Positions 1 through 6,976 of a stretch of DNA of 7,875 nt are shown here, piece after piece. The translations under genes were made by a program, and so were the position numbers. Source of the stretch: Actinomycetota bacterium. GTDB taxonomy: Bacteria > Actinomycetota > Nitriliruptoria > Euzebyales > Egibacteraceae. Positions within the stretch are counted from its first letter, which is position 1; each line of letters begins with the position of its first letter. The notes below the pieces were generated by a model. It did not search any database and was not told where the DNA came from. It worked only from the letters and a program-made list of their open reading frames with translations. The stretch is taken from positions 1 through 7,875 of the forward strand of contig JAHWKQ010000099.1 of assembly GCA_019347785.1 (NCBI GenBank), read 5' to 3'.

Positions 1-324
1 GCGGGCCGTGGGGGCGGCTCGGGGGTGGGTGATCTCGGCGACGCTACCGATCTGCTGCCACGGGCCGGTCGCGGGGCCGCCGTGGAAGATCGCGGTGGTG
101 CCGGGCTCGAGCTTCGCCCTGGTACCGCCCCGCCCCGAGTCGTTGCCGCCCGGCTCCGAGCGATCCGCCCGGGTGGACGTCGGCTCTGGCGCCGCGACAT
201 CAGAGGCGCCGCGCGTGCATCCGGCAAGCGACCCGCCGACCAGCAGCATGGCCACCAGCAACCGCGCCGCGGCCCTCCCCGCGTCCTGACCCGTTCGCCG
301 ACCGCCGCCCAAGGGACCTGTCAC
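1..324 (-). CDS. Putative lipoprotein, N-terminal part (cut by left window edge)
   Basis: The minus strand is open from 324 to the window edge (108 codons, no stop). The product begins with an arginine-containing n-region (GGGRRTGQDAGRAAAR), then a hydrophobic stretch LLVAMLLVGGS, then LAGC, a good match to the lipobox [LVI][AST][GA]C. This predicts signal peptidase II cleavage and lipid attachment at that cysteine, with the mature protein anchored outside the membrane. After the cysteine comes a Ser/Pro/Gly-rich linker of about 30 residues and then a more ordered segment (KLEPGTTAIFHGGPATGPWQQIGSVAEITHP). I do not recognise that segment, so the function is unknown. The start is uncertain. 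GTG at 324 has a purine-rich GGAAAGG only 2 nt upstream; TTG at 312 has the same motif 14 nt upstream; ATG at 249 would remove the n-region and is unlikely. The lipobox rests on direct translation. The reading frame beyond the window is unseen. Confidence 0.62.
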   Translation of the reverse strand, partial: MTGPLGGGRRTGQDAGRAAARLLVAMLLVGGSLAGCTRGASDVAAPEPTSTRADRSEPGGNDSGRGGTRAKLEPGTTAIFHGGPATGPWQQIGSVAEITHPRAAPTAR

Positions 325-355
325 CGCCTTTCCGGTCCGTTGCGCGCAGGGGCGG

Positions 356-385
356 ATGATAGCCAGGGGTGGACAGCAGAAGAAA
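356..385 (-). promoter_or_regulatory. Possible promoter for the lipoprotein gene
   Basis: On the minus strand a TATCAT box (356-361) lies 18 bp downstream of TTTCTT (380-385). This is a fair -10 with a weak -35, placed 32 bp or more upstream of the lipoprotein start candidates. The 8-bp direct repeats at 363-370 and 394-401 flank the -35. The call rests on motif matching only, and chance matches are common. Confidence 0.2.
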
Positions 386-401
386 CGCTCTTTCCAGGGG
401 T
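363..401 (-). repeat. Pair of 8-bp direct repeats (ACCCCTGG), possible operator
   Basis: ACCCCTGG on the minus strand occurs exactly at 363-370 and again at 394-401. The start-to-start distance is 31 bp, close to three helical turns. One copy sits in the spacer of the candidate lipoprotein promoter and the other just upstream of its -35. This spacing would suit a regulator binding the same DNA face. The repeat is short, so it could be chance in GC-rich DNA. Confidence 0.25.
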
Positions 402-456
402 AACAGCGACGCCGGGCCTTCGTGGTGATCCAGGATGGGCCTGGTCGATGTCTGGG

Positions 457-627
457 CTACGCGCCGGACGCGCTCAGGCCCGTCAGCCGCTCGGCGCACG
501 CCCGGCACAGCCCGAGGTCGGTGGCGCCGGGCGCGCCGCACTCCCGGTCGGGGTCCGTCGGGTGCTGTGCCCAGCAGACCGGGGCGTCGGTCAGGTGCTC
601 CGGCCTCCAGCGTGCTGCGGATGGCAT
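457..627 (-). CDS. Small cysteine-rich protein, possible zinc-binding (hypothetical)
   Basis: A 56-residue product from ATG 627, ending in TAG at 457. It carries Cys18, His22, Cys30, Cys41 and Cys44, in the string PVCWAQHPTDPDRECGAP followed by DLGLCRACAERL. The final CxxC plus an upstream C/H pair looks like a small treble-clef or zinc-ribbon site, of the kind often seen in short actinobacterial proteins of unknown function. That assignment is inference; I cannot name a family. The frame stays open upstream to a GTG at 729 (90 residues), but the extra N-terminus is low-complexity and unconvincing. CAAGGG lies immediately before ATG 627, which is too close for an ideal ribosome binding site. 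It precedes the lipoprotein gene on the same strand by 132 nt and is divergent from fmdA. Frame 200-1348 on the same strand overlaps it but looks non-coding. Confidence 0.5.
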   Translation of the reverse strand: MPSAARWRPEHLTDAPVCWAQHPTDPDRECGAPGATDLGLCRACAERLTGLSASGA

Positions 628-684
628 GCCCTTGGTATCGGCGGCATCCCGGACAGCTTGAGCCGCAGGGCTCCAGCGCGACCC

Positions 685-713
685 TTGACCGCCCCGGGTG
701 CCGGTGCTTTTGT
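685..713 (+). promoter_or_regulatory. Possible promoter for fmdA
   Basis: TTGACC (685-690) is followed after 17 bp by TTTTGT (708-713), which sits in the only T-rich run of the 628-781 divergent gap. The -35 is good and the -10 is poor. A start site near 720 would give a leader of about 60 nt for fmdA. This is motif evidence only. Confidence 0.25.
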
Positions 714-768
714 GGCCCGGCGCGAGCACGGCTCATGGCGCCCCCGCCGTGAGAGAGCGGCACCGACC

Positions 769-773
769 AAAGG
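769..773 (+). promoter_or_regulatory. Ribosome binding site deciding the fmdA start
   Basis: AAAGG lies 8 nt before ATG 782. It supports that ATG over the in-frame GTG at 698, whose extra 28 residues do not look like FmdA. Confidence 0.5.
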
Positions 774-781
774 CGGCGGTC

Positions 782-1968
782 ATGCCCGAGACGGTTTTCG
801 AAGTCGACCTGGGCAAGTCGATGTTCGATCAGGACACGCCCGGACACAACCGCTGGCACCCGGACATCCCGGCCGTCGCGTCGGTGGACCCCGGGGTCGA
901 GTTCCGCGTCGAGTGCATGGACTGGACCGACGGACAGATCCACAACAACGACGACGCATCCGAGGTGCGTGACGTCGACCTCACCCGCTGCCACATGCTC
1001 AGCGGTCCGATCGCCATCAAAGGCGCCCGGCCCGGCGATCTGCTGGTGGTCGACATCCTGGACATCGGCGCGGCGCCCACCGCCGGTGAGGGCCGGGAGC
1101 CGTGGGGCTATACGGGCATCTTCGCCGGGACAACGGCGGCGGCTTCCTGACCGACCACTTCCCCGAGGCGCACAAGGCGATCTGGGACTTCCACGGCATC
1201 GACGCGACGTCCCGGCATATCCCGGGCGTGCGCTTCGCGGGCCTGACGCATCCGGGCCTGTTCGGCCCCGCGCCGTCACACGCGCTGCTGGCGGAATGGA
1301 ACCGCAGGGAGCAGGCGCTGATCGACACCGACCCCGACCGCGTCCCACCGCTCGCCCTGCCGCCGTTGGAGCAGATGGCCCTGCCTGGCGCCCTGCAGGG
1401 CAGTGACCGCGACCGGGTCGCCCGGGAGGGGGCGCGGACCATCCCCCCGCGGGAGCACGGCGGCAACGTCGACATCAAGAACCTGACCCGCGGAGCACAG
1501 ATCTGGATGCCCGTGTACGTCGACGACGCCCTGTTCTCCGTCGGCGACCTGCACTTCTCCCAGGGCGACGGCGAGATCACGTTCTGCGGGGCCATCGAGA
1601 TGGCCGGATGGATCGACTTCGGCGTCGACCTCATCCGGGACGGCGTGTCCCGGTACAATGTCTCCAACCCGCTGTTCAAGCTGAGCCACGTGGAGCCGCG
1701 CTACTCGGAGTACCTGTGCTTCGAGGGCGTCTCGGTCGACGAGGGCGGCACCCAGCACTACATGGATGTCACGGTCGCCGCTCGACAGGCGTACCTGAAC
1801 GCCATCGAGTATCTGAAGGGCTTCGGCTACACCGGCGAGCAGGCCTACCTGCTGTTGAGCTGTGCCCCGATCGAGGTGCGCATCGGCGGTGTCGTGGACA
1901 TTCCCAACGCGTGCGTATCGGTGGCGCTGTCCACCGAGATCTTCGACCAGGACGTCTACCCGTCGTAG
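782..1968 (+). pseudogene. fmdA: Formamidase/acetamidase FmdA, frameshifted near 1127
   Basis: Together two frames encode a nearly complete FmdA_AmdA-family amidohydrolase, which hydrolyses formamide or short aliphatic amides to ammonia plus the acid in the cytoplasm. The first frame (782-1150) gives MPETVFEVDLGKSMFDQD, NRWHPDIPAV, ECMDWTDGQIHNND and WGYTGIFA, then goes out of register and stops at TGA 1148-1150 after 122 residues. The second frame continues with DNGGGFLTDHFPEAHKAIWDFHG, PPREHGGNVDIKNLTRG, SVGDLHFSQGDGEITFCGAIEM, EPRYSEYLCFEG, YLLLSCAPIEVRIGGVVDIPNAC and IFDQDVYPS, ending at TAG 1966-1968. Restoring one C at GCC-GGGAC (1124-1131) to give GCC-CGG-GAC would read IFARDNGGGF and yield a 395-residue protein, close to the usual length of about 400. 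No slippery heptamer is present, so programmed frameshifting is unlikely. The remainder is well conserved, so this is either a sequencing or assembly error or a very recent inactivation. fmdB follows after 3 nt. Formamide versus acetamide specificity cannot be told. Confidence 0.9.
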
Positions 1969-1971
1969 CGC

Positions 1972-2214
1972 ATGCCGCTGTACGAGTTCGAGTGCCGCTC
2001 CTGCGGGTTCTTCGAGCACGTCCGCGAGCGTCGGGACGCCGGTCGCCCCCTGGCCTGCCCCACATGTGACGGCCCCGCCCGGCGTGTGTACTCCAGCGTG
2101 TCGGTGAGGACGACGCCACCGCCGCACCGGAAGGCCGCCGAGGACTCGCGGGACCGGATCAGGCGCGCCCGCACGGGGGAGCCAAGGCTCGTCAGGCGCC
2201 GGCGCGGCCCGTAG
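1972..2214 (+). CDS. fmdB: FmdB family zinc-ribbon protein
   Basis: An 80-residue protein beginning MPLYEFECRSCGFFE, the hallmark of the FmdB putative regulatory family. Two CxxC knuckles, Cys8/Cys11 and Cys29/Cys32 (ACPTCDGPARRVYSS), form the expected zinc ribbon. The C-terminal half (about residues 46-80) is basic and probably disordered (RIRRARTGEPRLVRRRRGP), a common arrangement for this family and compatible with nucleic acid contact. FmdB was named as a proposed regulator next to formamidase in Methylophilus, but its biochemical role is still poorly defined. The ATG lies 3 nt after the fmdA stop, so the two are almost certainly co-transcribed and probably translationally coupled. If the fmdA frameshift is real, ribosomes would stop early at 1150 and coupling to fmdB would be lost. 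The reading frame itself is intact. Confidence 0.88.
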   Translation: MPLYEFECRSCGFFEHVRERRDAGRPLACPTCDGPARRVYSSVSVRTTPPPHRKAAEDSRDRIRRARTGEPRLVRRRRGP

Positions 2215-2301
2215 GCGAGCCGAGGTCCCACCGACCGTAGGGGCGGCCGGGGGCGAGAGACCCTCACCTCGAAGCGACCACGCTGTCATCATGCGCGGGC
2301 A

Positions 2302-3159
2302 ATGGCCGCCGCGCTCGCCCTCGCCCTGGCGTCCGCGACGGTTTTCGGCGCCGCGGACTTCCTGGGCGGCCTCGCCAGCCGCCGCACCGCGACCCTGACC
2401 GTCGTACTGGTCTCCCAGTTGTGGGGGCTTTCCCTGCTGGTCGCGTCGCTGCCGTGGTTGCCGGGCCACGCCACCGCGGCCGACATGGCGTGGGGCGCGG
2501 CCAGCGGCCTGGTCGCCGGGGTCGGGCTGGCGGTCTTCTACCGCAGTCTGGCCACCGGGACCATGAGCGTGGTCGCGCCCATCACCGCCGTGTCCGCCGC
2601 CGCTCTTCCCGTCATGGTCGGGCTGGCGCTGGGCGAACGGCCCCCGCCCGCCGCCCTGGTGGGAATCGCGGTGGCGCTCACCGCCGTCGTGCTCATCAGC
2701 CGTGACGACGGGGGGGCCGCCGAGCCGCTCGGGCGGCCCACGGCGCCGGTGGGGCGGATGGTCATCGAGGCCGTGGGGGCGGGTGTCGCCTTCGGGCTGT
2801 TCTTCATCCTGCTCGACCGGACCGGTCCCGACTCCGGGCTGTGGCCGCTGCTGGCGGCCCGCTTCGCCTCGATCGGACTATTCACCGCGGCCGCCTTCGT
2901 CACCCGGCGCAGCCCCCGACCGGCCCTCTCCGCGATGCCCGTCGTCGCGGGGGCGGGACTCTGCGACATGGTGGCGAACGTGCTGTACCTGCTGGCCGTC
3001 CGGGGTGGCCTGCTGAGCATCGTCGCCGCCCTCACGTCCCTCTACCCGGCGAGCACCGTCCTGCTCGCCCGCTGGTGGCTGGGCGAGCGCCTGGGACGCG
3101 CGCAGGCCGTCGGACTGGGGTGTGCGGCCCTGGCGGTGATGCTCATCATGGCACCGTGA
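2302..3159 (+). CDS. EamA/DMT family transporter (ten-helix permease)
   Basis: A 285-residue, very hydrophobic protein made of two EamA repeats, the usual drug/metabolite transporter layout of ten membrane helices. Repeat one spans about residues 3-133 and ends VMVGLALGERPPPAALVGIAVALTAVVLIS. A charged linker follows at about 134-151 (SRDDGGAAEPLGRPTAP). Repeat two spans about 152-284 and contains SLYPASTVLLARWWLGERLGRAQAVG, the classic end-of-repeat signature with the conserved LGER. The substrate cannot be inferred; the family includes amino acid, metabolite and sugar exporters. The start at ATG 2302 gives a first helix directly at the N-terminus. No good Shine-Dalgarno sequence precedes it (GCGCGGGCA), so a leaderless message is possible. 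It lies 87 nt after fmdB on the same strand and is convergent with the proline operon. A shared transcript with fmdAB is possible but not shown. Confidence 0.87.
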   Translation: MAAALALALASATVFGAADFLGGLASRRTATLTVVLVSQLWGLSLLVASLPWLPGHATAADMAWGAASGLVAGVGLAVFYRSLATGTMSVVAPITAVSAAALPVMVGLALGERPPPAALVGIAVALTAVVLISRDDGGAAEPLGRPTAPVGRMVIEAVGAGVAFGLFFILLDRTGPDSGLWPLLAARFASIGLFTAAAFVTRRSPRPALSAMPVVAGAGLCDMVANVLYLLAVRGGLLSIVAALTSLYPASTVLLARWWLGERLGRAQAVGLGCAALAVMLIMAP

Positions 3160-3191
3160 GCCCCGACGGGTGTGCCTCCGGCGGAGGGGCT
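3159..3191. terminator. Possible bidirectional terminator between convergent genes
   Basis: The 34-nt gap between the transporter stop and the pruA stop contains AGCCCC (3159-3164) pairing with GGGGCT (3186-3191). Within it, CCTCC (3175-3179) can pair with GGAGG (3183-3187). The two stems share bases 3186-3187, so they are partly exclusive. There is no T tract, so this would be an intrinsic terminator of the T-less kind reported in actinobacteria, or simply GC-rich DNA. Its convergent placement is the main support. Confidence 0.3.
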
Positions 3192-3193
3192 CC

Positions 3194-4816
<1,623 letters not shown>

Positions 4817-4821
4817 GGCGG

Positions 4822-4827
4822 CTCCTT
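4822..4827 (-). promoter_or_regulatory. Ribosome binding site of pruA
   Basis: AAGGAG on the minus strand lies 5 nt before ATG 4816, inside the 20-nt gap after the proline dehydrogenase stop. It fixes the pruA start and implies independent initiation within the operon. Confidence 0.8.
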
Positions 4828-4836
4828 GCGTTTGGG

Positions 4837-5751
4837 TCACCTGTTGCCGAGGGCGCGGACGAAGAACACGGCGTTCGCCGGCCGCTCGGCGATGCGACGC
4901 ATGAAGTACGCGAACCAGTTGCTGCCGAACGGCACGTAGACGCACAGCCGGTAGCCGTCGCGGACCAGCGCGTCCTGCATGTCGGCGCGCACCCCGTACA
5001 ACATCTGGAACTCGAAGTCGTCCCGGTCCCGCCCCAGCCTGGGGAGGTCCGCCTTCGCCCTGGCGACCAATCGGTGGTCGTGGGTCGCGAGCCGCGGGTA
5101 GGTGCCGTGCTGGATCAGGTACTTGGCGCAGTCGGCCCAGCTGGCGTCGACCTCGCGGCGCGAGGTGTAGGCGACATAGGGCGGCTCGGAGTACGCGCCC
5201 TTGCACAGCCGCAGGCTCGCGCCGACCGCCGACAGCCGGCGGACGTCCGCCCGGGCGCGGTGCAGGTAGCTCTGCACGGCGCAGCCGACGTGGCGCTGGC
5301 CGCGCTTCTGCAGCGACTCGACGAGTCGCACCGTGTCCTCGGTGACGCGGCTGTCCTCCATGTCCAGGGTGATGTGCGCGTCGATCGCCGCCGCGGCGGC
5401 GGCGATCTCGTCGATGAGCTGCTCGCACAGGTCCCTGGACACCGACAGGCCCAACTGCGTCGGCTTGACCGACAGCCCGGCCGGCAGTCCCTCGGCGCCG
5501 ATGCGGTCAATCGCCTCCAGGTAGACCTTGGCCGCGTCGCGAGCGGCGGCCTGCGTGTCCGCGTGCTCGCCGACGTAGTCGAGGCTCACGCGTTTGCCCT
5601 CGTGGGCCAGCCGGCGGGCGGCGCGGATCCCGTCGTCCAGCTCCTCGCCGGCGACGAAGCGCATCGCCATGCGGCGCGTGAACGTCGTGGCCGTGATCTG
5701 GCGCGCCAGAGCCTCGCTCTGCGACGCCCTGACCAGCAGCGGTCGCAACAC
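4837..5751 (-). CDS. pruB: Proline dehydrogenase (monofunctional)
   Basis: A 304-residue FAD-dependent enzyme that oxidises L-proline to 1-pyrroline-5-carboxylate and passes electrons to the quinone pool at the membrane. The family motifs appear in order: SVKPTQLGL (94-102), LDMEDS (129-134), AVQSYLHRA (158-166), LRLCKGAY (180-187), ATHD (222-225), EFQMLYGVR (247-255) and YVPFGSNWFAYFMRRIAERP (272-291), whose Arg pair (285-286) is the known substrate-carboxylate site. Length fits the short actinobacterial form. The frame is open up to 5976, but the upstream part is promoter-like and unlike the family. The second GTG of a GTG-GTG-TTG run (5751) is preferred because AAGGGA (5758-5763) sits 6 nt before it and the product then begins MLRPLLVRASQSEALAR, a typical start. 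It is the first gene of the operon with pruA. The symbol pruB follows mycobacterial usage; putB is a synonym elsewhere. Confidence 0.94.
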   Translation of the reverse strand: MLRPLLVRASQSEALARQITATTFTRRMAMRFVAGEELDDGIRAARRLAHEGKRVSLDYVGEHADTQAAARDAAKVYLEAIDRIGAEGLPAGLSVKPTQLGLSVSRDLCEQLIDEIAAAAAAIDAHITLDMEDSRVTEDTVRLVESLQKRGQRHVGCAVQSYLHRARADVRRLSAVGASLRLCKGAYSEPPYVAYTSRREVDASWADCAKYLIQHGTYPRLATHDHRLVARAKADLPRLGRDRDDFEFQMLYGVRADMQDALVRDGYRLCVYVPFGSNWFAYFMRRIAERPANAVFFVRALGNR

Positions 5752-5757
5752 CACGGG

Positions 5758-5763
5758 TCCCTT
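5758..5763 (-). promoter_or_regulatory. Ribosome binding site deciding the proline dehydrogenase start
   Basis: AAGGGA lies 6 nt before GTG 5751 and 3 nt before GTG 5754. The better spacing favours 5751. TTG 5748, 9 nt away, cannot be excluded. Confidence 0.55.
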
Positions 5764-5770
5764 CTCGCCG

Positions 5771-5788
5771 GCCGGGTGGCGCCGGGTG
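5771..5788 (-). repeat. Tandem 8-bp direct repeat in the pruB leader
   Basis: GCCGGGTG (plus-strand reading) occurs at 5771-5778 and at 5781-5788, exactly 10 bp apart, or one helical turn. It lies between the candidate pruB start site and its RBS. It could be a regulator half-site pair or chance in GC-rich DNA. Confidence 0.25.
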
Positions 5789-5789
5789 A

Positions 5790-5806
5790 GGCGGCCACCA
5801 GCCGCC
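5790..5806. promoter_or_regulatory. 17-bp dyad at the predicted pruB transcription start (operator candidate)
   Basis: GGCGGC (5790-5795) and GCCGCC (5801-5806) form a perfect 6-bp inverted repeat around CACCA. It begins directly downstream of the candidate -10 (5807-5812), so it would cover the start site. A repressor bound here would block the proline operon. In RNA it could be a small 5' hairpin instead. The function is inferred only from position. Confidence 0.3.
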
Positions 5807-5836
5807 AGTCTGTCCAGGTCGCCCCACCCTTGACAA
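5807..5836 (-). promoter_or_regulatory. Candidate promoter of the proline catabolic operon
   Basis: On the minus strand TTGTCA (5831-5836) is followed after 18 bp by CAGACT (5807-5812). The -35 has five of six consensus bases. The -10 is weak but resembles the GC-rich variants used by actinobacterial housekeeping sigma factors. A start site near 5800 gives a leader of about 50 nt to GTG 5751. Confidence 0.35.
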
Positions 5837-5868
5837 GACCGCCGGGGCGGCTGGCGCGCCTCGTCCGC

Positions 5869-5874
5869 TATGCT
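5869..5874 (+). promoter_or_regulatory. Possible -10 box for the sulfotransferase gene
   Basis: TATGCT at 5869-5874 is a good -10 match in an otherwise GC-rich gap. A start site near 5881 would give a leader of about 46 nt before ATG 5927 and would exclude the in-frame ATG at 5870. The only consensus -35 upstream, TTGACA at 5830-5835, is 33 bp away, too far to pair with it, so any -35 contact would be poor and activator help is likely. Confidence 0.3.
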
Positions 5875-5926
5875 GCCTGGCGCCGCACCGACCCGATTTG
5901 TGGTGCCCGCCCGGGGTGAAGGACTC

Positions 5927-6964
5927 ATGGCCGTCTCTCCCGACTTTCTCGGCATCGGCGCCCAGAAGGCGGGCACGACCTGGCTGTACCTGAACTTTGC
6001 CAGCCATCCCCAGATCTGGCTGCCGAAGGAGAAGGAGCTTCACTACTTCGACGAGAAGCGCCGCCTGGGCCGCCACCGGCTGCGCGCCAAGCTGTTCGGC
6101 GACGACAAGCAGGACGTGCGCTGGCGACGCCAGGTGCAGCGCCAGATCAAGGCGCAGCGCAAGGACTTCGACCTGCGGAACCTGACCTGGGATCTGCGCT
6201 ACTTCCTCGGCTCGCCCAGCGACCGCTGGTACCAGTCGCTGTTCCGCGCGGGCGACGGCAAGGTCAAGGGCGAGATCACGCCCGACTACTCGCTGTTGGC
6301 GCCCGACGAGGTGGCGCACGTCGCCGAGCTCCTGCCCCACGCCAAGATCTTCTTCTTCATGCGCAACCCCATCGAGCGCGCCTGGTCGCACGCCAGCATG
6401 GAGCTGTTGCGCATCAACGAGGCGCCGGGGGAGAACGAGCGCAAGCGTGCCTTCCGCCGGCACTTCCGCGGTCGCCGCTCGCAGCTGTTCACCGACTACC
6501 GGCGCACCCTGGACACGTGGTCGGCCCACTTCCCCGAGGAGCAGATCTTCGTCGGATTCCTGGAGGACGTGCACCACCGGCCGCTGCAGCTGCTGAGGCG
6601 GCTCTACGAGTACCTCGGGGTCGACACCCCGCCCCGACAGCCCTACGCCAGGCGCGTCGTGCACTCCGGGTCGATCACGACGATGCCGACGGGCATGGCG
6701 CGGCTGCTCGCCGAGATCCACGGCGAACTCATCGACGACCTCGCCGCCCGCTTCGGAGGCCACGCCGCCTGGTGGCAGTACGTCGCCCGGCGGCTGCGTG
6801 ACGGCTACGGCGGCAGGGAGGTCGTCTACCCGTTCTGGGAGACGCCTCTGTGGCGCGAATGGCTGACCCAGGCGACACCGGAGGACGCCCAGGCCTCACA
6901 GGAGCCGAAGCCCCCGCAGGTGGTCAGCGGGCCGTTGTCCCAACTGGACGCGTCGAGGACCTGA
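5927..6964 (+). CDS. PAPS-dependent sulfotransferase family protein
   Basis: A 345-residue cytosolic sulfotransferase that would move a sulfuryl group from PAPS to a hydroxyl or amine acceptor. The N-terminal GIGAQKAGTTWL (9-20) is the 5'-phosphosulfate loop with Lys14. PKEKELHYFD (33-42) is the usual following motif. GEITPDY (115-121) matches the family. FFMRNPIERAWSHA (143-156) is the 3'-phosphate site with Arg146 and Ser154. GFLEDVHHRPLQLLRRLYEYLGVD (210-233) is the late conserved helix. All PAPS-binding elements are present, so it is probably active. The acceptor is unknown; bacterial relatives sulfate glycolipids, polysaccharides or small metabolites. The ATG at 5870 would add 19 residues before the P-loop strand. 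ATG 5927 is preferred because GAAGGA (5918-5923) precedes it, although only 3 nt away, and the product then starts at the conserved strand. The sugar dehydrogenase follows after 9 nt in the same frame. Confidence 0.9.
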   Translation: MAVSPDFLGIGAQKAGTTWLYLNFASHPQIWLPKEKELHYFDEKRRLGRHRLRAKLFGDDKQDVRWRRQVQRQIKAQRKDFDLRNLTWDLRYFLGSPSDRWYQSLFRAGDGKVKGEITPDYSLLAPDEVAHVAELLPHAKIFFFMRNPIERAWSHASMELLRINEAPGENERKRAFRRHFRGRRSQLFTDYRRTLDTWSAHFPEEQIFVGFLEDVHHRPLQLLRRLYEYLGVDTPPRQPYARRVVHSGSITTMPTGMARLLAEIHGELIDDLAARFGGHAAWWQYVARRLRDGYGGREVVYPFWETPLWREWLTQATPEDAQASQEPKPPQVVSGPLSQLDASRT

Positions 6965-6976
6965 CTGTCCTCGGTG
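6951..6976 (+). promoter_or_regulatory. Hairpin enclosing the stop/start junction of the two genes
   Basis: CGAGGAC (6954-6960) and GTCCTCG (6967-6973) pair perfectly over 7 bp around the 6-nt loop CTGACT. Two G-U pairs and one C-G pair extend the stem to 6951-6976. The loop carries the sulfotransferase stop TGA (6962-6964). The 5' arm carries GAGGA (6955-6959), the only Shine-Dalgarno-like sequence nearby, and the 3' end includes the GTG start (6974-6976). A ribosome finishing the sulfotransferase would melt it, so it may couple translation of the second gene to the first. The pairing is visible in the sequence; the function is inferred. Confidence 0.45.

Noticed and set aside
25..972. Long plus-strand open frame of 315 codons over the left region
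   Set aside because: It runs antisense to the lipobox-bearing gene and across the fmdA start. The product is Arg/Pro/Gly-rich with no motif, as expected of GC-driven shadow frames.
1121..1135. Programmed -1 frameshift in fmdA
   Set aside because: The site TTC-GCC-GGG is not a slippery heptamer, and family knowledge gives no precedent for recoding in FmdA. A missing base is the simpler explanation.
200..1348. Minus-strand open frame of 382 codons
   Set aside because: It is antisense to the well-conserved FmdA coding sequence and overlaps the small cysteine gene and lipoprotein in another frame. Its composition is Arg/Pro-rich and no family is recognisable.
2221..2271. Inverted repeat CGAGGT / ACCTCG between fmdB and the transporter
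   Set aside because: The arms are only 6 bp with a 39-nt loop and no T tract, so it is not a credible terminator or riboswitch.
1276..2469. Minus-strand open frame of 397 codons antisense to fmdA and fmdB
   Set aside because: It has typical antisense composition (repeated DVD, VDV and HLD runs) opposite strongly recognised genes.
5830..5874. TTGACA and TATGCT as a single plus-strand promoter
   Set aside because: The spacing is 33 bp, about twice the usable 16-19 bp.
5752..5976. N-terminal extension of proline dehydrogenase to ATG 5976
   Set aside because: The extra 75 residues overlap the divergent promoter region and the sulfotransferase start, do not resemble the family, and a better RBS lies before GTG 5751.
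5507..6763. Minus-strand open frame of 418 codons across the sulfotransferase and pruB
   Set aside because: It is antisense to a sulfotransferase with intact PAPS motifs and then runs out of frame over pruB, so it is a shadow.
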